Positions 16,230 to 24,679 of a DNA stretch of 57,464 nucleotides are shown one piece after another; within the stretch, counting starts at the first letter, position 1; each line of letters starts with the position of its first letter. The position numbers and the translations under genes were made by a program. The notes beneath the pieces were generated by a model. It was given only the letters and a program-made list of their open reading frames with translations. It was not told the origin of the DNA and did no database searches. Source of the stretch: Actinomycetota bacterium (GTDB taxonomy: Bacteria > Actinomycetota > Actinomycetes > Mycobacteriales > JACQDL01); contig JACQDL010000007.1 in the NCBI GenBank assembly GCA_016201065.1, forward strand, positions 1-57,464. Direction: 5' to 3'.

Positions 16230-16811
16230 ATGACCACCGACACGGCGCAGTCAGCATCGACCCGTTCCTGGTCTGCCGTGGTGAACGGGCGCGGGCACCG
16301 GACGGCGATGAACATCTTCATGGCGATCGTCATCGCGCACTGGGCCGAGCACATCGCCCAGGCGATCCAGATCTGGGCCCTGGGCTGGCCCAGGCCCCGC
16401 GCGCTCGGGCTGCTCGGAATGGCCTTCCCCTGGCTGGTCAGCTCCGAATGGCTGCACTACGGGTTCGCGCTGGTCATGCTCGGGGGGCTGTGGCTGCTTC
16501 GAGCCGGGTTCCACGGGCGGGCGACGAGATGGTGGGTTATCGCGCTCGGCATCCAGGTCTGGCATCATCTGGAGCATTTCCTCCTGCTGGTGCAGGCACA
16601 GACCCATCACTACCTGTTTGGGGCATCCGTGCCGACGAGCATCATCCAGCAGTTCCTGCCGCGGGTAGAGCTACACCTGTTCTACAACGCCCTGGTCACC
16701 GTCCCGATGGCGGTCGCGGTGGTCCTGCACCTGCGACCGAACGCCGGAGAACGCGCCGTGGCGCGGTGCACCTGCGCCGTGGGGCGGCGCGTCCAGCCGG
16801 TGGGCGCCTGA
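16230..16811 (+). CDS. Histidine-rich polytopic membrane protein, function unknown
   Basis: This is a 193-residue protein with about four predicted transmembrane helices (approximately residues 27-45, 68-90, 95-115 and 145-165). I do not recognise the family. Membrane-facing histidines stand out: HWAEHIAQ in the first helix, WLHYG, the WHHLEHFLLL motif, HHYLFG, and ELHLFYN. This pattern suggests binding of metal or haem, or a di-iron-like site in the membrane, which is inference. The ATG at 16230 has GGAGG 4-8 bases upstream; a longer in-frame start at 16119 lacks this. It is divergent from the nitronate monooxygenase gene across the palindromic operator. Confidence 0.8.
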   Translation: MTTDTAQSASTRSWSAVVNGRGHRTAMNIFMAIVIAHWAEHIAQAIQIWALGWPRPRALGLLGMAFPWLVSSEWLHYGFALVMLGGLWLLRAGFHGRATRWWVIALGIQVWHHLEHFLLLVQAQTHHYLFGASVPTSIIQQFLPRVELHLFYNALVTVPMAVAVVLHLRPNAGERAVARCTCAVGRRVQPVGA

Positions 16812-16818
16812 TCGGCGG

Positions 16819-17604
16819 CTACTCGGTGGGTTCGGCCGGCGGGACGAACGGACCCCACCGGAACGCCGGCAGCCAGGGCGTCGGGTCGCCGTCCCAGTCC
16901 AGCGCACGGATCTGGACGGCGGTGCGGCGCCCGGTCAGCGACCGGAACAGGTCGTACCGGGAGGCGTGGACCGTGCCTGCCGGCTCGCCCGCACCGATCA
17001 CCCATTCCTGACCGGTGTCGGTGCGCAGCCGCAGGACCGGAAGCTGGTGGGACGCTGCTGCCCGGGCGAAGCCGCCAGTGACCACCGCCACCATCGCCGG
17101 CAGGACCGGATGCTCGTGAGGTGGCGGCTCGCCGAGCGCGATCCCGAGGTCGAACCGGTGTGCGGTGGCGTCCATGAGCAGCAGCGTGGACGGGGTCGCG
17201 CCGGCGGCCCAGCGCTGCTCCAGCTCTGCCGCCGCCTCATCCCAGATCGCCAGCAGGGCGTCGAGGCTCACGGTCCGGAAGCCGGCGACCTGCTGCCTGG
17301 TCCAGTCCGGGTCCGGTGGTCCAACCCGGCCGGCGCCGATCCCGATCCCGATCCCGATCGCGGTGTGGCAGTTACCGGTCAGGTGCGCCACGGTCTCCCG
17401 CACCGTCCACTCGGGACAGGCCGGCACCGGCGTGTCGGCTGCCTCCGGTGCCTGGGTCACGAGCCGACGGATCTCGTCGCGGATCGTCCGGTACGCCGCG
17501 GGCCGCGGCAGCGCGTCGGCAGGCACGCCTGGCGCGGCACCACCCATGTCCTGGATAGCCAACAGGGCACTCCCGTGGGTGTCAGGGAACAACGACGCAG
17601 ACAC
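16819..17604 (-). CDS. Maleylpyruvate isomerase family (DinB-like, mycothiol-type) protein
   Basis: The protein has the DinB-like four-helix N-domain of the mycothiol-dependent maleylpyruvate isomerase family, including the hallmark CPEWTVRETVAHLTGNCHTAI. The Trp/His positions in this stretch and the later DATAHRFDLGIALG supply His ligands of the metal site. A C-terminal SCP2-like domain follows (FRSLTGRRTAVQIRALDW). Members conjugate or isomerise substrates with mycothiol; the substrate is unknown here. A GATCCC tandem repeat encodes the odd IGIGIGIG stretch after the first motif. The start is uncertain: GTG 17604 lacks a Shine-Dalgarno, and ATG 17547 is an alternative. A CCGTAAC half-site like that in the oxygenase operator overlaps the start region. 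Confidence 0.75.
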   Translation of the reverse strand: MSASLFPDTHGSALLAIQDMGGAAPGVPADALPRPAAYRTIRDEIRRLVTQAPEAADTPVPACPEWTVRETVAHLTGNCHTAIGIGIGIGAGRVGPPDPDWTRQQVAGFRTVSLDALLAIWDEAAAELEQRWAAGATPSTLLLMDATAHRFDLGIALGEPPPHEHPVLPAMVAVVTGGFARAAASHQLPVLRLRTDTGQEWVIGAGEPAGTVHASRYDLFRSLTGRRTAVQIRALDWDGDPTPWLPAFRWGPFVPPAEPTE

Positions 17605-17794
17605 CGTAACCGTATCGGATCAGGGCAAATTCGAACCTGGGCGTGGCGGTTGCCCGCATCCTCCGCCGTCGTGGGCGAAGGACCCGCGCCGCCGCGTGGC
17701 GACGTCCGTTGAATGGAGGCTCGGTCCCGGCAAGTTTCCGGCGTGTTCGGCCGATCTCTGGCGGTGGAGGTGGTTGAGCGGTCACCCTGTTCCG

Positions 17795-18865
17795 GTGGCC
17801 AAGACCAGAAACGCCGAGCGCCGGGAGACCCAGCCCCGCCTCGGTGACAACCCGCGGTTCCGTGACAACCCACGCCTCCGGGACGACCCCCGGCTTCGGG
17901 AGCCCGGCTGGGTGCTCCTCCCGCTGCGGGTGTTCCTGGGCGTGACCTTCGTCTACGCCGGCCTGTCGAAGCTCCTCGACCGGCACTACCTCGACGGAGG
18001 TTCGGTACTGGGCGTGCGCGCCCAGATGCTCCGGGCGGCGGCGACCTCGCCGATCGGCGGCCTGGTCCGGCTGAGTGCCGCGCACGCCACCACGACCGGC
18101 CTGCTCCTCGCGTTCGGTGAGCTCGCGGCCGGTCTCGGCGTCCTGCTCGGGCTGATGACCCGGGTGGCGGCGCTGGGTGGGATGCTGCTCGCGCTGAGCT
18201 ACTACCTCACCGTGAGCTGGCGGACCTCGCCGTACTTCTACGGGCCCGACATCGTCTTCCTCTTCGGGTGGACGCCGCTGCTGCTGGCCGGCGACGGCGG
18301 GGTCTACTCGGTGACCGGGTACCTGCGCGCGCGGGAACGGGAGCGGTTGCGCCCCACCCCGAAGAGCAAGGGCCGGCAGGTCGCGGTCGCGGCGGCCGAG
18401 GTGGAACGCCGGGCGGTGCTGCGCGGCAGCGTACTCGCTGGCCTGGTCGGAGCGGTGACCGTGATCGGCGGCGGCGCCCTCGCGCTGCTCCGCCGCGGGC
18501 ACACGCCGTCAGGTGGCTCCGCGCCGCGGCCCGCCGGTACGTCGACCCCGGTGCCTACGGCACCCACCGCGGCACACGGTGTCATCGCCGCGGCCGCCAG
18601 CGTGCCGGTGGGCGGCTCCGTCGCCTTCACGGCTCCGGATGGGAGGCCGGCGTACCTGCTGCACCCCACCAAGGACGCCTTCCGCGCGCTCAGCGCGGTG
18701 TGTACCCATCAGGGGTGCACGGTGGAGTTCGACGGGTCGGCCTTCCAGTGCCCCTGTCACGGCTCGACCTTCGACCAGACCGGTCAGGTGACCGCGGGCC
18801 CCGCGCCGGTGGCGCTGCCCGAGGTCAGGGTCAGGGTGGTCGACGGCAACGTCGTCACGAGCTGA
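17795..18865 (+). CDS. DoxX family membrane domain fused to a Rieske [2Fe-2S] domain
   Basis: Residues 1-35 are a charged leader with RDNPRLRDDPRLREP repeats. A DoxX/TQO-type four-helix membrane domain follows (about 35-190, with VFLGVTFVYAGLSKLLDRHY at its start), then a cytosolic linker, a twin-Arg-less transmembrane helix, and an extracytoplasmic Rieske domain. The Rieske ligands are present in CTHQGC (C303, H305) and CPCHGS (C319, H322), with the stabilising Cys pair C308/C321. DoxX belongs to thiosulfate:quinone oxidoreductase-like proteins, so this fusion suggests quinone-linked electron transfer. I chose GTG 17795; the upstream frame is open but not conserved. The 3' end overlaps the convergent XRE gene by 11 bases. 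Confidence 0.85.
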   Translation: MAKTRNAERRETQPRLGDNPRFRDNPRLRDDPRLREPGWVLLPLRVFLGVTFVYAGLSKLLDRHYLDGGSVLGVRAQMLRAAATSPIGGLVRLSAAHATTTGLLLAFGELAAGLGVLLGLMTRVAALGGMLLALSYYLTVSWRTSPYFYGPDIVFLFGWTPLLLAGDGGVYSVTGYLRARERERLRPTPKSKGRQVAVAAAEVERRAVLRGSVLAGLVGAVTVIGGGALALLRRGHTPSGGSAPRPAGTSTPVPTAPTAAHGVIAAAASVPVGGSVAFTAPDGRPAYLLHPTKDAFRALSAVCTHQGCTVEFDGSAFQCPCHGSTFDQTGQVTAGPAPVALPEVRVRVVDGNVVTS

Positions 18866-19466
18866 GCGGGGGACCCGCCGCCGGCAGCGGGGTGCTCAGC
18901 GCGTCCCGATGCAGGTAGACCCCACGGCGGCGGAACGGCGCCGGGCTGCCGGCGTACTCCCAGGCGCGCAGCGGCGCCATCGGAACGACCCACCAGCCAT
19001 GGCGCAGGTACCGGTCCTTGTGCCGGGTCCAGGCGGGCACCGCCAGGTTGGCCTGGATCGCGAGCCACTCGGTGAGGGCGGCCACGAACACATCCCATCG
19101 ACGATCGCCGGTGCTCGGGGGCTCGGCGGTGATCATCCGTCGCTGGGCGTCCGGGTCGGACCGGCGGAACCGGTCCGCGAACTCGGCCGCCCGGAGGACC
19201 CGCCGGTCCCGGTTGTTGCGGGCGCGGTCGGCGCCGATCGCGCGGGCCAGACCGAGCATGCTGGCGGAATGGTCGGGTTCCGACTCGACCCTCAGCCGCA
19301 TCCCGGCCGCCTCGACGATCCGCCGGAGCATCTCGACGGTCGGCTGGAGTTCGCCGCGCTCGATGCGATGCACCGTGCTGGCGGCCACACCGGCCGCGTC
19401 GGCCAGGGCACGCACCGACAGGCCGGCCTGGGACCGGGTGCTGCGCAGCAGGTCGGCCGCCGTCAC
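18855..19466 (-). CDS. XRE-family transcriptional regulator
   Basis: This is a 203-residue protein with an N-terminal Cro/C1-type helix-turn-helix (LLRSTRSQAGLSVRALADAA, then ASTVHRIERGELQPTVEML; about residues 5-55). It is followed by a helical region and a C-terminal part of unknown function (WDVFVAALTEWLAIQANLAVPAW). This layout, an HTH fused to a small helical domain, is common in actinobacterial antitoxin-like regulators, but no toxin gene is adjacent. It is convergent with the DoxX-Rieske gene, overlapping it by 11 bases, and faces the same way as the downstream XRE-independent genes. Its targets are unknown. Confidence 0.75.
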   Translation of the reverse strand: MTAADLLRSTRSQAGLSVRALADAAGVAASTVHRIERGELQPTVEMLRRIVEAAGMRLRVESEPDHSASMLGLARAIGADRARNNRDRRVLRAAEFADRFRRSDPDAQRRMITAEPPSTGDRRWDVFVAALTEWLAIQANLAVPAWTRHKDRYLRHGWWVVPMAPLRAWEYAGSPAPFRRRGVYLHRDALSTPLPAAGPPLSS

Positions 19467-19520
19467 CAGGCTGAGCCTATTCGTCCGCCTCCGCCGCCAC
19501 CAGAGCAGCCGGCTCGAAGG

Positions 19521-21284
19521 TCACCCGCGCAGGGCTGAGGCGAAGATCGCCGGCACCTGCCGGGCGCTGGGACGCGCCGCGAACCGGGTGATCCTGCGGA
19601 CCGTGGTCAGCGAGGTCCGGTTGCCGACGAAGTACGGTGGGCGCGGCGACAGCGACGGCGCCCCGGTGACCAGACCCCGGGGGAACGGCGCGAACGGTCC
19701 GCGCAGCACCGTCTGCTCCACGTCCGCCAGCAGGAAGGTGTTGTGCGCGGTGCCGACGCCGCTGCCGATCTCGGCGAGATCGTGACCGGGGTAGGCGCCC
19801 CATGGGGTGGCGCCGAGCAGGAACCCGACACCGGACCAGACATTGATCCCCACGGTGCCGAAGCGCAGGGCGTGCACCGCGGCGGTGACCGCCCGCCGCT
19901 CACGGCGCCCGGTGCGCGGGTCGATCAGCACGGTGGCGCCGAGCGTGCCCGGCAGCTGGTCGTTGGCGAAGTCCACGGCACGGCGCAGGTAGTCGGCGGT
20001 CGTGGCGGCCGGCAACCGCACCACGCCGAGCGCGGTACCGAACACCTCCTCGCAGACCAGCGGGCCGGTGCCGGGGTCGCCGGCGGTGCCGGCGGTGCCG
20101 GCGAGCTCCGGGACCAGCAGCCAGCTGCCGTCCGGGCCGAGGGACTCCGCGTCCGGGTAGGCCTCCCGCACCGCGCGCAGCCGCCGGTCGGTGCCGGGGT
20201 AGTAGCCCGGTCGTCCGGGCAGGCCGGCGAGCACGTTGCGGATCTCGGCGAGCAGCCGCGGGCCACCGGGCCACCCCTCCGGCAGCACGATCACCTGGGT
20301 CGCGATGCAGTTGTGCCCGCTGTTGTTCAGCTTGCTCGTCACGATGAGCTCGGCCTGGAAGCGCAGGTCTGCCGCGCTCCACCGGCCCGGCACGACGATG
20401 CAGGGGCTGACCCCGCCGAGCTCGCTGCTGATCGGCTTGGCGAGCAGCGGCGTCCCCTCCCGACGGCGCCGCTGGGCCTCCGCTCCGGTGCCCCACACGA
20501 TCGCGTCATGCGTGTGGGCACTGCCGGTCAGGTGCACCGCGTCCACGTCCGGGTGGTGGACCAGGTAGTGCCCGATCTCCGGGCCGCCGTCGAGGAAGCG
20601 GACCCAGCCGGCGGCCACGAAGTCGGCGAAGATCCGCCGTAGCAGCGGGCTGAGGTAGCCGTTGACCGGGTTGAGCTTGCCGGCCACCACCTGACCTTCG
20701 GAGTAGAGCTTGTGCAGGACGTCGAGGGGGGTGATGGCGGCGACGTTGCCAGCGCCGAGCACCGCCGCCACGCCGGGGTTGGGCCGCTGGCCACGGTATG
20801 CCCCGCCGGCGGAGGCGAGGGCCTGCTCGGGGGTCACCCCGGGGCGCAACCGGACCCGCGCGGAGAGCCCGTTGAGGAGCAGCCGGTCCCAGCCGCTGGC
20901 CGGGAACACGTCGACGGCGGTCCGCCCGTCGCCGTCACGATGGACCGCGCCGGCAGCGATCGGGGCACCGCCCGCGGCAATCCGGCGCAGCGCCCGGCGG
21001 TACCCGTCGATGTGTTGCAGGAGCGCCCACGGTCCACCGGACCAGTCCTCCGCCGCCCACAGGCTGTCCGCCGGGTACCCCTTCGCCAGGGCAGCCGCGG
21101 CCACCATGCCGTCGGCCTCGGCGAGGACCCGGGCGCTCAGCCGATCCAGCAGGTCGATCCGCTCGGCCAGACCGGTCCCGGACCAGGCCGGGGCGGCCCC
21201 GCGGAGGCTGGCCAGCGCGGCGTCGACGGACGTGGCATCGCCGGTCGCTGCTCGCTCGCCGTCCACTGCTCGCTCGCCGTCCAC
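19521..21284 (-). CDS. Aldehyde dehydrogenase family protein
   Basis: The protein belongs to the NAD(P)+-dependent ALDH superfamily (about 587 aa, longer than the usual 480-500). It has an N-terminal dimerisation region, the cofactor loop VLGAGNVAAITPLDVLHKL, the catalytic-Glu-type motif ELGGVSPCIVV, and the nucleophilic Cys in NNSGHNCIATQ, where His replaces the usual Gln of GQxC. The substrate is unknown. I chose GTG 21284, which overlaps the permease stop as TAGTG and implies translational coupling; an upstream start at 21344 would overlap the permease by 61 bases. The first codons lie in an 18 bp tandem repeat. It is the third gene of the exporter operon, an unusual pairing. Confidence 0.82.
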   Translation of the reverse strand: MDGERAVDGERAATGDATSVDAALASLRGAAPAWSGTGLAERIDLLDRLSARVLAEADGMVAAAALAKGYPADSLWAAEDWSGGPWALLQHIDGYRRALRRIAAGGAPIAAGAVHRDGDGRTAVDVFPASGWDRLLLNGLSARVRLRPGVTPEQALASAGGAYRGQRPNPGVAAVLGAGNVAAITPLDVLHKLYSEGQVVAGKLNPVNGYLSPLLRRIFADFVAAGWVRFLDGGPEIGHYLVHHPDVDAVHLTGSAHTHDAIVWGTGAEAQRRRREGTPLLAKPISSELGGVSPCIVVPGRWSAADLRFQAELIVTSKLNNSGHNCIATQVIVLPEGWPGGPRLLAEIRNVLAGLPGRPGYYPGTDRRLRAVREAYPDAESLGPDGSWLLVPELAGTAGTAGDPGTGPLVCEEVFGTALGVVRLPAATTADYLRRAVDFANDQLPGTLGATVLIDPRTGRRERRAVTAAVHALRFGTVGINVWSGVGFLLGATPWGAYPGHDLAEIGSGVGTAHNTFLLADVEQTVLRGPFAPFPRGLVTGAPSLSPRPPYFVGNRTSLTTVRRITRFAARPSARQVPAIFASALRG

Positions 21285-21301
21285 TACTCGCTCGCCACTG
21301 C
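21248..21301. repeat. 18 bp tandem repeat at the permease/ALDH gene junction
   Basis: CTGCTCGCTCGCCGTCCA occurs exactly at 21248-21265 and 21266-21283, with a degenerate third copy at 21284-21301. The period is a multiple of three, so copy changes would keep the aldehyde dehydrogenase frame (VDGERA repeats). It is a likely slippage site. Confidence 0.8.
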
Positions 21302-23806
21302 GGCGAGCACGTTCAACCGGGCCGCGCGTCGGGCCGGCAGCCACGCCGCGAGCATCCCGGCGAGGCCGGAGAGCAGGAAGAAGGCGAGCAGCCGGCCGCC
21401 GGGTATCGACAGCTCGGTGACCCCCTGCCCGGCGAGGGCATGCTGCACCGCCACGCCGAGCCCGGTGCCGATGGCGAGCCCGAGCACACCGCCGAAGAGC
21501 GCGATCACCACCGCCTCCACCCGGATCATCCGCTTCACCTGCCGCCGAGCCATCCCGACCGCCCGCAGCAGGCCGAGCTCCCGGGTGCGTTCCAGCACCG
21601 ACAGCGCGAGGGTGTTGACGATCCCGAGGACGGCGATCCCGACGGACAGCGCGAGCATCGCGTTCATCACCGCGATGAGCTGGTCGACCTGTTTGGTCTG
21701 CTCGGCGACGAACTGCGAGCGGTCCTGGAGGTTCAACGCCGGGTACGCCGCGAGCACGTCCCGCAGCGCGGTGCCGACCTGCCCGGTGTCCGAGCCAGCC
21801 GCCGCCTTGATCAGCACCAGGTCGTAGCTCGCCCGGTGCAGGTGGCCGGAGACTGACTCGGCGAGCACATAGTCGCCGAGCAGGGCGTTGTCCTCATAGG
21901 TGGCGGCCAGCCGCAGCGTTTCCCGCTGGCCGTCGGCGAAGCCGACCGACACCGGCGTGCCGACCGCGAGACGGTTCATGTCGGCGACCTTCGCCGACAT
22001 GAGGAGCCGGCCGGCTCCGAACTCCGCGAGCTGGCCGGCGGTGACGGTCATCGACACGGTTGAGCCGAGCGCCGTCGCCGGGGCGATGAGGGCCTGGCTG
22101 GCCTTTCCGTCGATGGAGACCCGGTCCACCCACATCGCCGACACGGTCGCCGCTCCGGGCACCTGCCGGAGCCGCTGCACGGCGACGGGGTCGATCTTGG
22201 CCCGTTGCCCGGCGACCAGGAAGTCGGCGCCCATGACCCGGTCGGTGACCTTCGCGATGGTCGCCGTCGTCGAGGCGCCCAGCACGCTCAGCGCGCTCAC
22301 CAGGGCGATGCCGATCATGAGCGCGGCGGCGGTCGCGGCGGTGCGGCGCGGGTTGCGGCGGGAGTTCGCCCGTCCGAGTTGGCCGGAGACACCACGGCTG
22401 AGCGGCGTCCCGAGCGCCGCCACGACCGGACGGGACAGGGCGGGGGAGAGCAGCGCGACGCCGAGGAAGGTGACCAGCGCGCCGGCCCCCACTATGGACA
22501 AGCCGTGGCCGGAGAGTCCGAACCACAGCAGGCCGCCGCCGATCAGGGTCACCACCGTGCCACCGACCACGAGCCGGTGCAGCGACCGGTCCGGGGTTAC
22601 CGCGTCACGCATCGCGGCGAGCGGTGACACCCGGGCGGCCCGGCGGGCCGGTAGCAGCGCGGCGAGGACTGTCACCCCGATGCCGACGGCGAACGCGGCG
22701 ATGATCGTCCGGGGCTGCACCACCGTGCCCGCGTCGGGGAGGCTGAGCCCGATCGCGTTGAACAGGCCCTTGATCCCGTACGCGACCCCGACGCCGAGCC
22801 CCAGCCCCACCGCCGAGGCGATGAGACCGACCACGGTGGCCTCCACCACCACCGCCACGGTGACCTGCCGCCGGCTGGCGCCGAGCGCTCGCAGCAGCGC
22901 CAGCTCCCGGGTGCGCTGCGCGATGAGGATCGTGAAGGTGTTGAAGATGATGAACGCGCCGACGAAGAGCGCGACCGCGGCGAAGACCAGCAGAAATGTC
23001 GAGAAGAAGCCGAGCGCCTCCTTGACGCTGTTGGATTGCTCGGCGGCGAGCTCGGTGCCGGTGACGGCCTCCAGGCCGGCCGGTAGGACGGGTTGGATCC
23101 GGTTTCGGAGTTGCTCCTGGCTGACCCCGCCTGCGGCCGCGGCGACCACCTCCGTGTCGCCGCGGTCGGCGGTGAGCAGCCGCCTCGCCGTGGCGGTGTC
23201 GAACAGCACCAGCGTCTCGCCGGCGAGTGAGGAGCGGTCACCGGAGTACGCCACGACACCGACGATCGTGTACCGCTGCTGCCCCACTGGCGTGCTGACC
23301 AGGGCGGTGTCGCCCACGCCGTAACCGGAGCTGGTGGCCAGTCCCCGGTTGATCGCGATCTCGTCCGGGCCGTGCGGCGCGTGGCCGGCGACCAGGTGGA
23401 CGAGGTTCAGCCTCGGTGAGTCCACGAGGTTGGTGCCGATGTTCGGGGCGCCGGTCGAGGCGCGAGGCTTTCCGTCCCGGCCGATGAGCACCGCCGTACC
23501 GGAGACGCTCGGCACGGCCTCGGCGACCCCGTCGACCCGGCTCACCGCAGCCAGCACCGAGGTGGGCACGAGGCTCCGGGGTGCCGGCATGCCCCGGTTG
23601 GGCTGGTCACCCACCGTGGGCAGTCCCCGGACCTCGACCGCGATGTTCTCGTTGATGGTGGCGAAGAGCTGGTCGAAGCCACGCTGCTGGCTGTCGGTGA
23701 GGATGAGGGCACCGGCCACGAAGGAGACGCCGAGCACGACGGCGAGGGCCGAGAGCAGCAGGCGCAGCTTGCGGGCCAGCACCGACCTGAGGGTGGCGCG
23801 GAGCAT
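21284..23806 (-). CDS. MacB/FtsX-type ABC transporter permease (two FtsX units)
   Basis: This is an 840-residue permease. Its N-terminal helix (LRLLLSALAVVLGVSFVAGAL) is followed by a large extracellular domain, three helices of the first FtsX unit (FFSTFLLVFAAVALFVGAFIIFNTFTI), a central helix pair (about 430-470), a second extracellular domain, and a second FtsX unit at the C-terminus (IAVMNAMLALSVGIAVLGIVNTLALSVLERTRELGLLRAVGM). This duplicated layout is typical of actinobacterial lipid or peptide exporters of the MacB/LolCE superfamily. The start ATG overlaps the ATPase stop as TGATG. It works with the adjacent ATPase; the cargo is unknown. Confidence 0.92.
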   Translation of the reverse strand: MLRATLRSVLARKLRLLLSALAVVLGVSFVAGALILTDSQQRGFDQLFATINENIAVEVRGLPTVGDQPNRGMPAPRSLVPTSVLAAVSRVDGVAEAVPSVSGTAVLIGRDGKPRASTGAPNIGTNLVDSPRLNLVHLVAGHAPHGPDEIAINRGLATSSGYGVGDTALVSTPVGQQRYTIVGVVAYSGDRSSLAGETLVLFDTATARRLLTADRGDTEVVAAAAGGVSQEQLRNRIQPVLPAGLEAVTGTELAAEQSNSVKEALGFFSTFLLVFAAVALFVGAFIIFNTFTILIAQRTRELALLRALGASRRQVTVAVVVEATVVGLIASAVGLGLGVGVAYGIKGLFNAIGLSLPDAGTVVQPRTIIAAFAVGIGVTVLAALLPARRAARVSPLAAMRDAVTPDRSLHRLVVGGTVVTLIGGGLLWFGLSGHGLSIVGAGALVTFLGVALLSPALSRPVVAALGTPLSRGVSGQLGRANSRRNPRRTAATAAALMIGIALVSALSVLGASTTATIAKVTDRVMGADFLVAGQRAKIDPVAVQRLRQVPGAATVSAMWVDRVSIDGKASQALIAPATALGSTVSMTVTAGQLAEFGAGRLLMSAKVADMNRLAVGTPVSVGFADGQRETLRLAATYEDNALLGDYVLAESVSGHLHRASYDLVLIKAAAGSDTGQVGTALRDVLAAYPALNLQDRSQFVAEQTKQVDQLIAVMNAMLALSVGIAVLGIVNTLALSVLERTRELGLLRAVGMARRQVKRMIRVEAVVIALFGGVLGLAIGTGLGVAVQHALAGQGVTELSIPGGRLLAFFLLSGLAGMLAAWLPARRAARLNVLAAVASE

Positions 23807-24573
23807 CAGGACTCCGGGCGTGGCGCGTCGAGTGACTTCATGTGGTCGAGCACCCGCTCCGCGGACGGTTCGGTCATCTCGTGCACGACCCGGCCGTCGG
23901 CGAGGAACAGCACCCGGTCGGCGTACGCGGCCGCGGTCGGCTCGTGGGTGACCATGACGACCGACTGGCCGAGCTCGTCGACGCTGCGGCGGAGGAAGCC
24001 GAGCACCTCGGCGCTGGAGCGGGAGTCGAGGTTGCCGGTCGGCTCGTCGGCGAAGACCACCGCAGGGCGGGTGATGAGGGCGCGCGCGCAGGCCACCCGC
24101 TGCTGCTGGCCGCCGGACAGCTCGGTCGGGCGGTGCCGGAGCCGGTCGGCCAGCCCCACCGCGCCGATGACCTGGTCGAACCAGGCCCGGTCCACCGGAC
24201 GCCCGGCGATCCGCAGCGGCAGGACGATGTTCTCCTCCGCGCTGAGCGTCGGTAACAGGTTGAACTGCTGGAAGACGAAGCCGACCCGGTCCCGCCGCAG
24301 CGTCGTCAGCTGCCGGTCCGACATCCCGGTGAGCTGGTCCCCGCCGATGTAGACCGCACCGGAGGTCACCGAGTCCAAGCCGGCCAGGCAGTGCATCAGG
24401 GTCGACTTACCGGACCCGGAGGGACCCATGATGGCCGTGTACTCGCCAGCGGCGAGCTCCACCGAGACCTCGTCCAGCGCGCGCACCTCGGTGTGCCCGG
24501 ACCCGTAGGTCTTGCTCACGCTCACCGCGCGGGCCGCTGACGGGTCCCCGCGCTCCACCCGTGTGCTCGTCAC
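23806..24573 (-). CDS. ABC transporter ATP-binding protein (LolD/MacB type)
   Basis: This is a 255-residue nucleotide-binding subunit with Walker A GPSGSGKST, a Q-loop at FVFQQFNLLPTL, the signature LSGGQQQRVACARAL, Walker B VVFADEPTGNLDSRS, and the switch His in MVTHEP. It energises the MacB-type permease encoded immediately downstream, to which it is coupled by a 1-base TGATG overlap. The spacing and the FQQFNLLPTLSAEENI motif are typical of the LolD/MacB subgroup. No obvious promoter is called; the 106-base gap upstream contains three short degenerate repeats of CTAGCGGCGG. Confidence 0.93.
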   Translation of the reverse strand: MTSTRVERGDPSAARAVSVSKTYGSGHTEVRALDEVSVELAAGEYTAIMGPSGSGKSTLMHCLAGLDSVTSGAVYIGGDQLTGMSDRQLTTLRRDRVGFVFQQFNLLPTLSAEENIVLPLRIAGRPVDRAWFDQVIGAVGLADRLRHRPTELSGGQQQRVACARALITRPAVVFADEPTGNLDSRSSAEVLGFLRRSVDELGQSVVMVTHEPTAAAYADRVLFLADGRVVHEMTEPSAERVLDHMKSLDAPRPES

Positions 24574-24679
24574 CGAGCAGCCTCCCTCCGGTTGGCCGCC
24601 GGGTCGTGCGGCACACGATCACCTTGGCTGGCAACGTCGGTGATCGGCAGCCTAGCGGCGGCAGCCCAGCGGCGGGAAC

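Noticed and set aside
17165-17794. Upstream extension of the DoxX-Rieske gene
   Set aside because: The frame lies antisense to the isomerase-family gene and has no DoxX or signal sequence; GTG 17795 fits the domain start.
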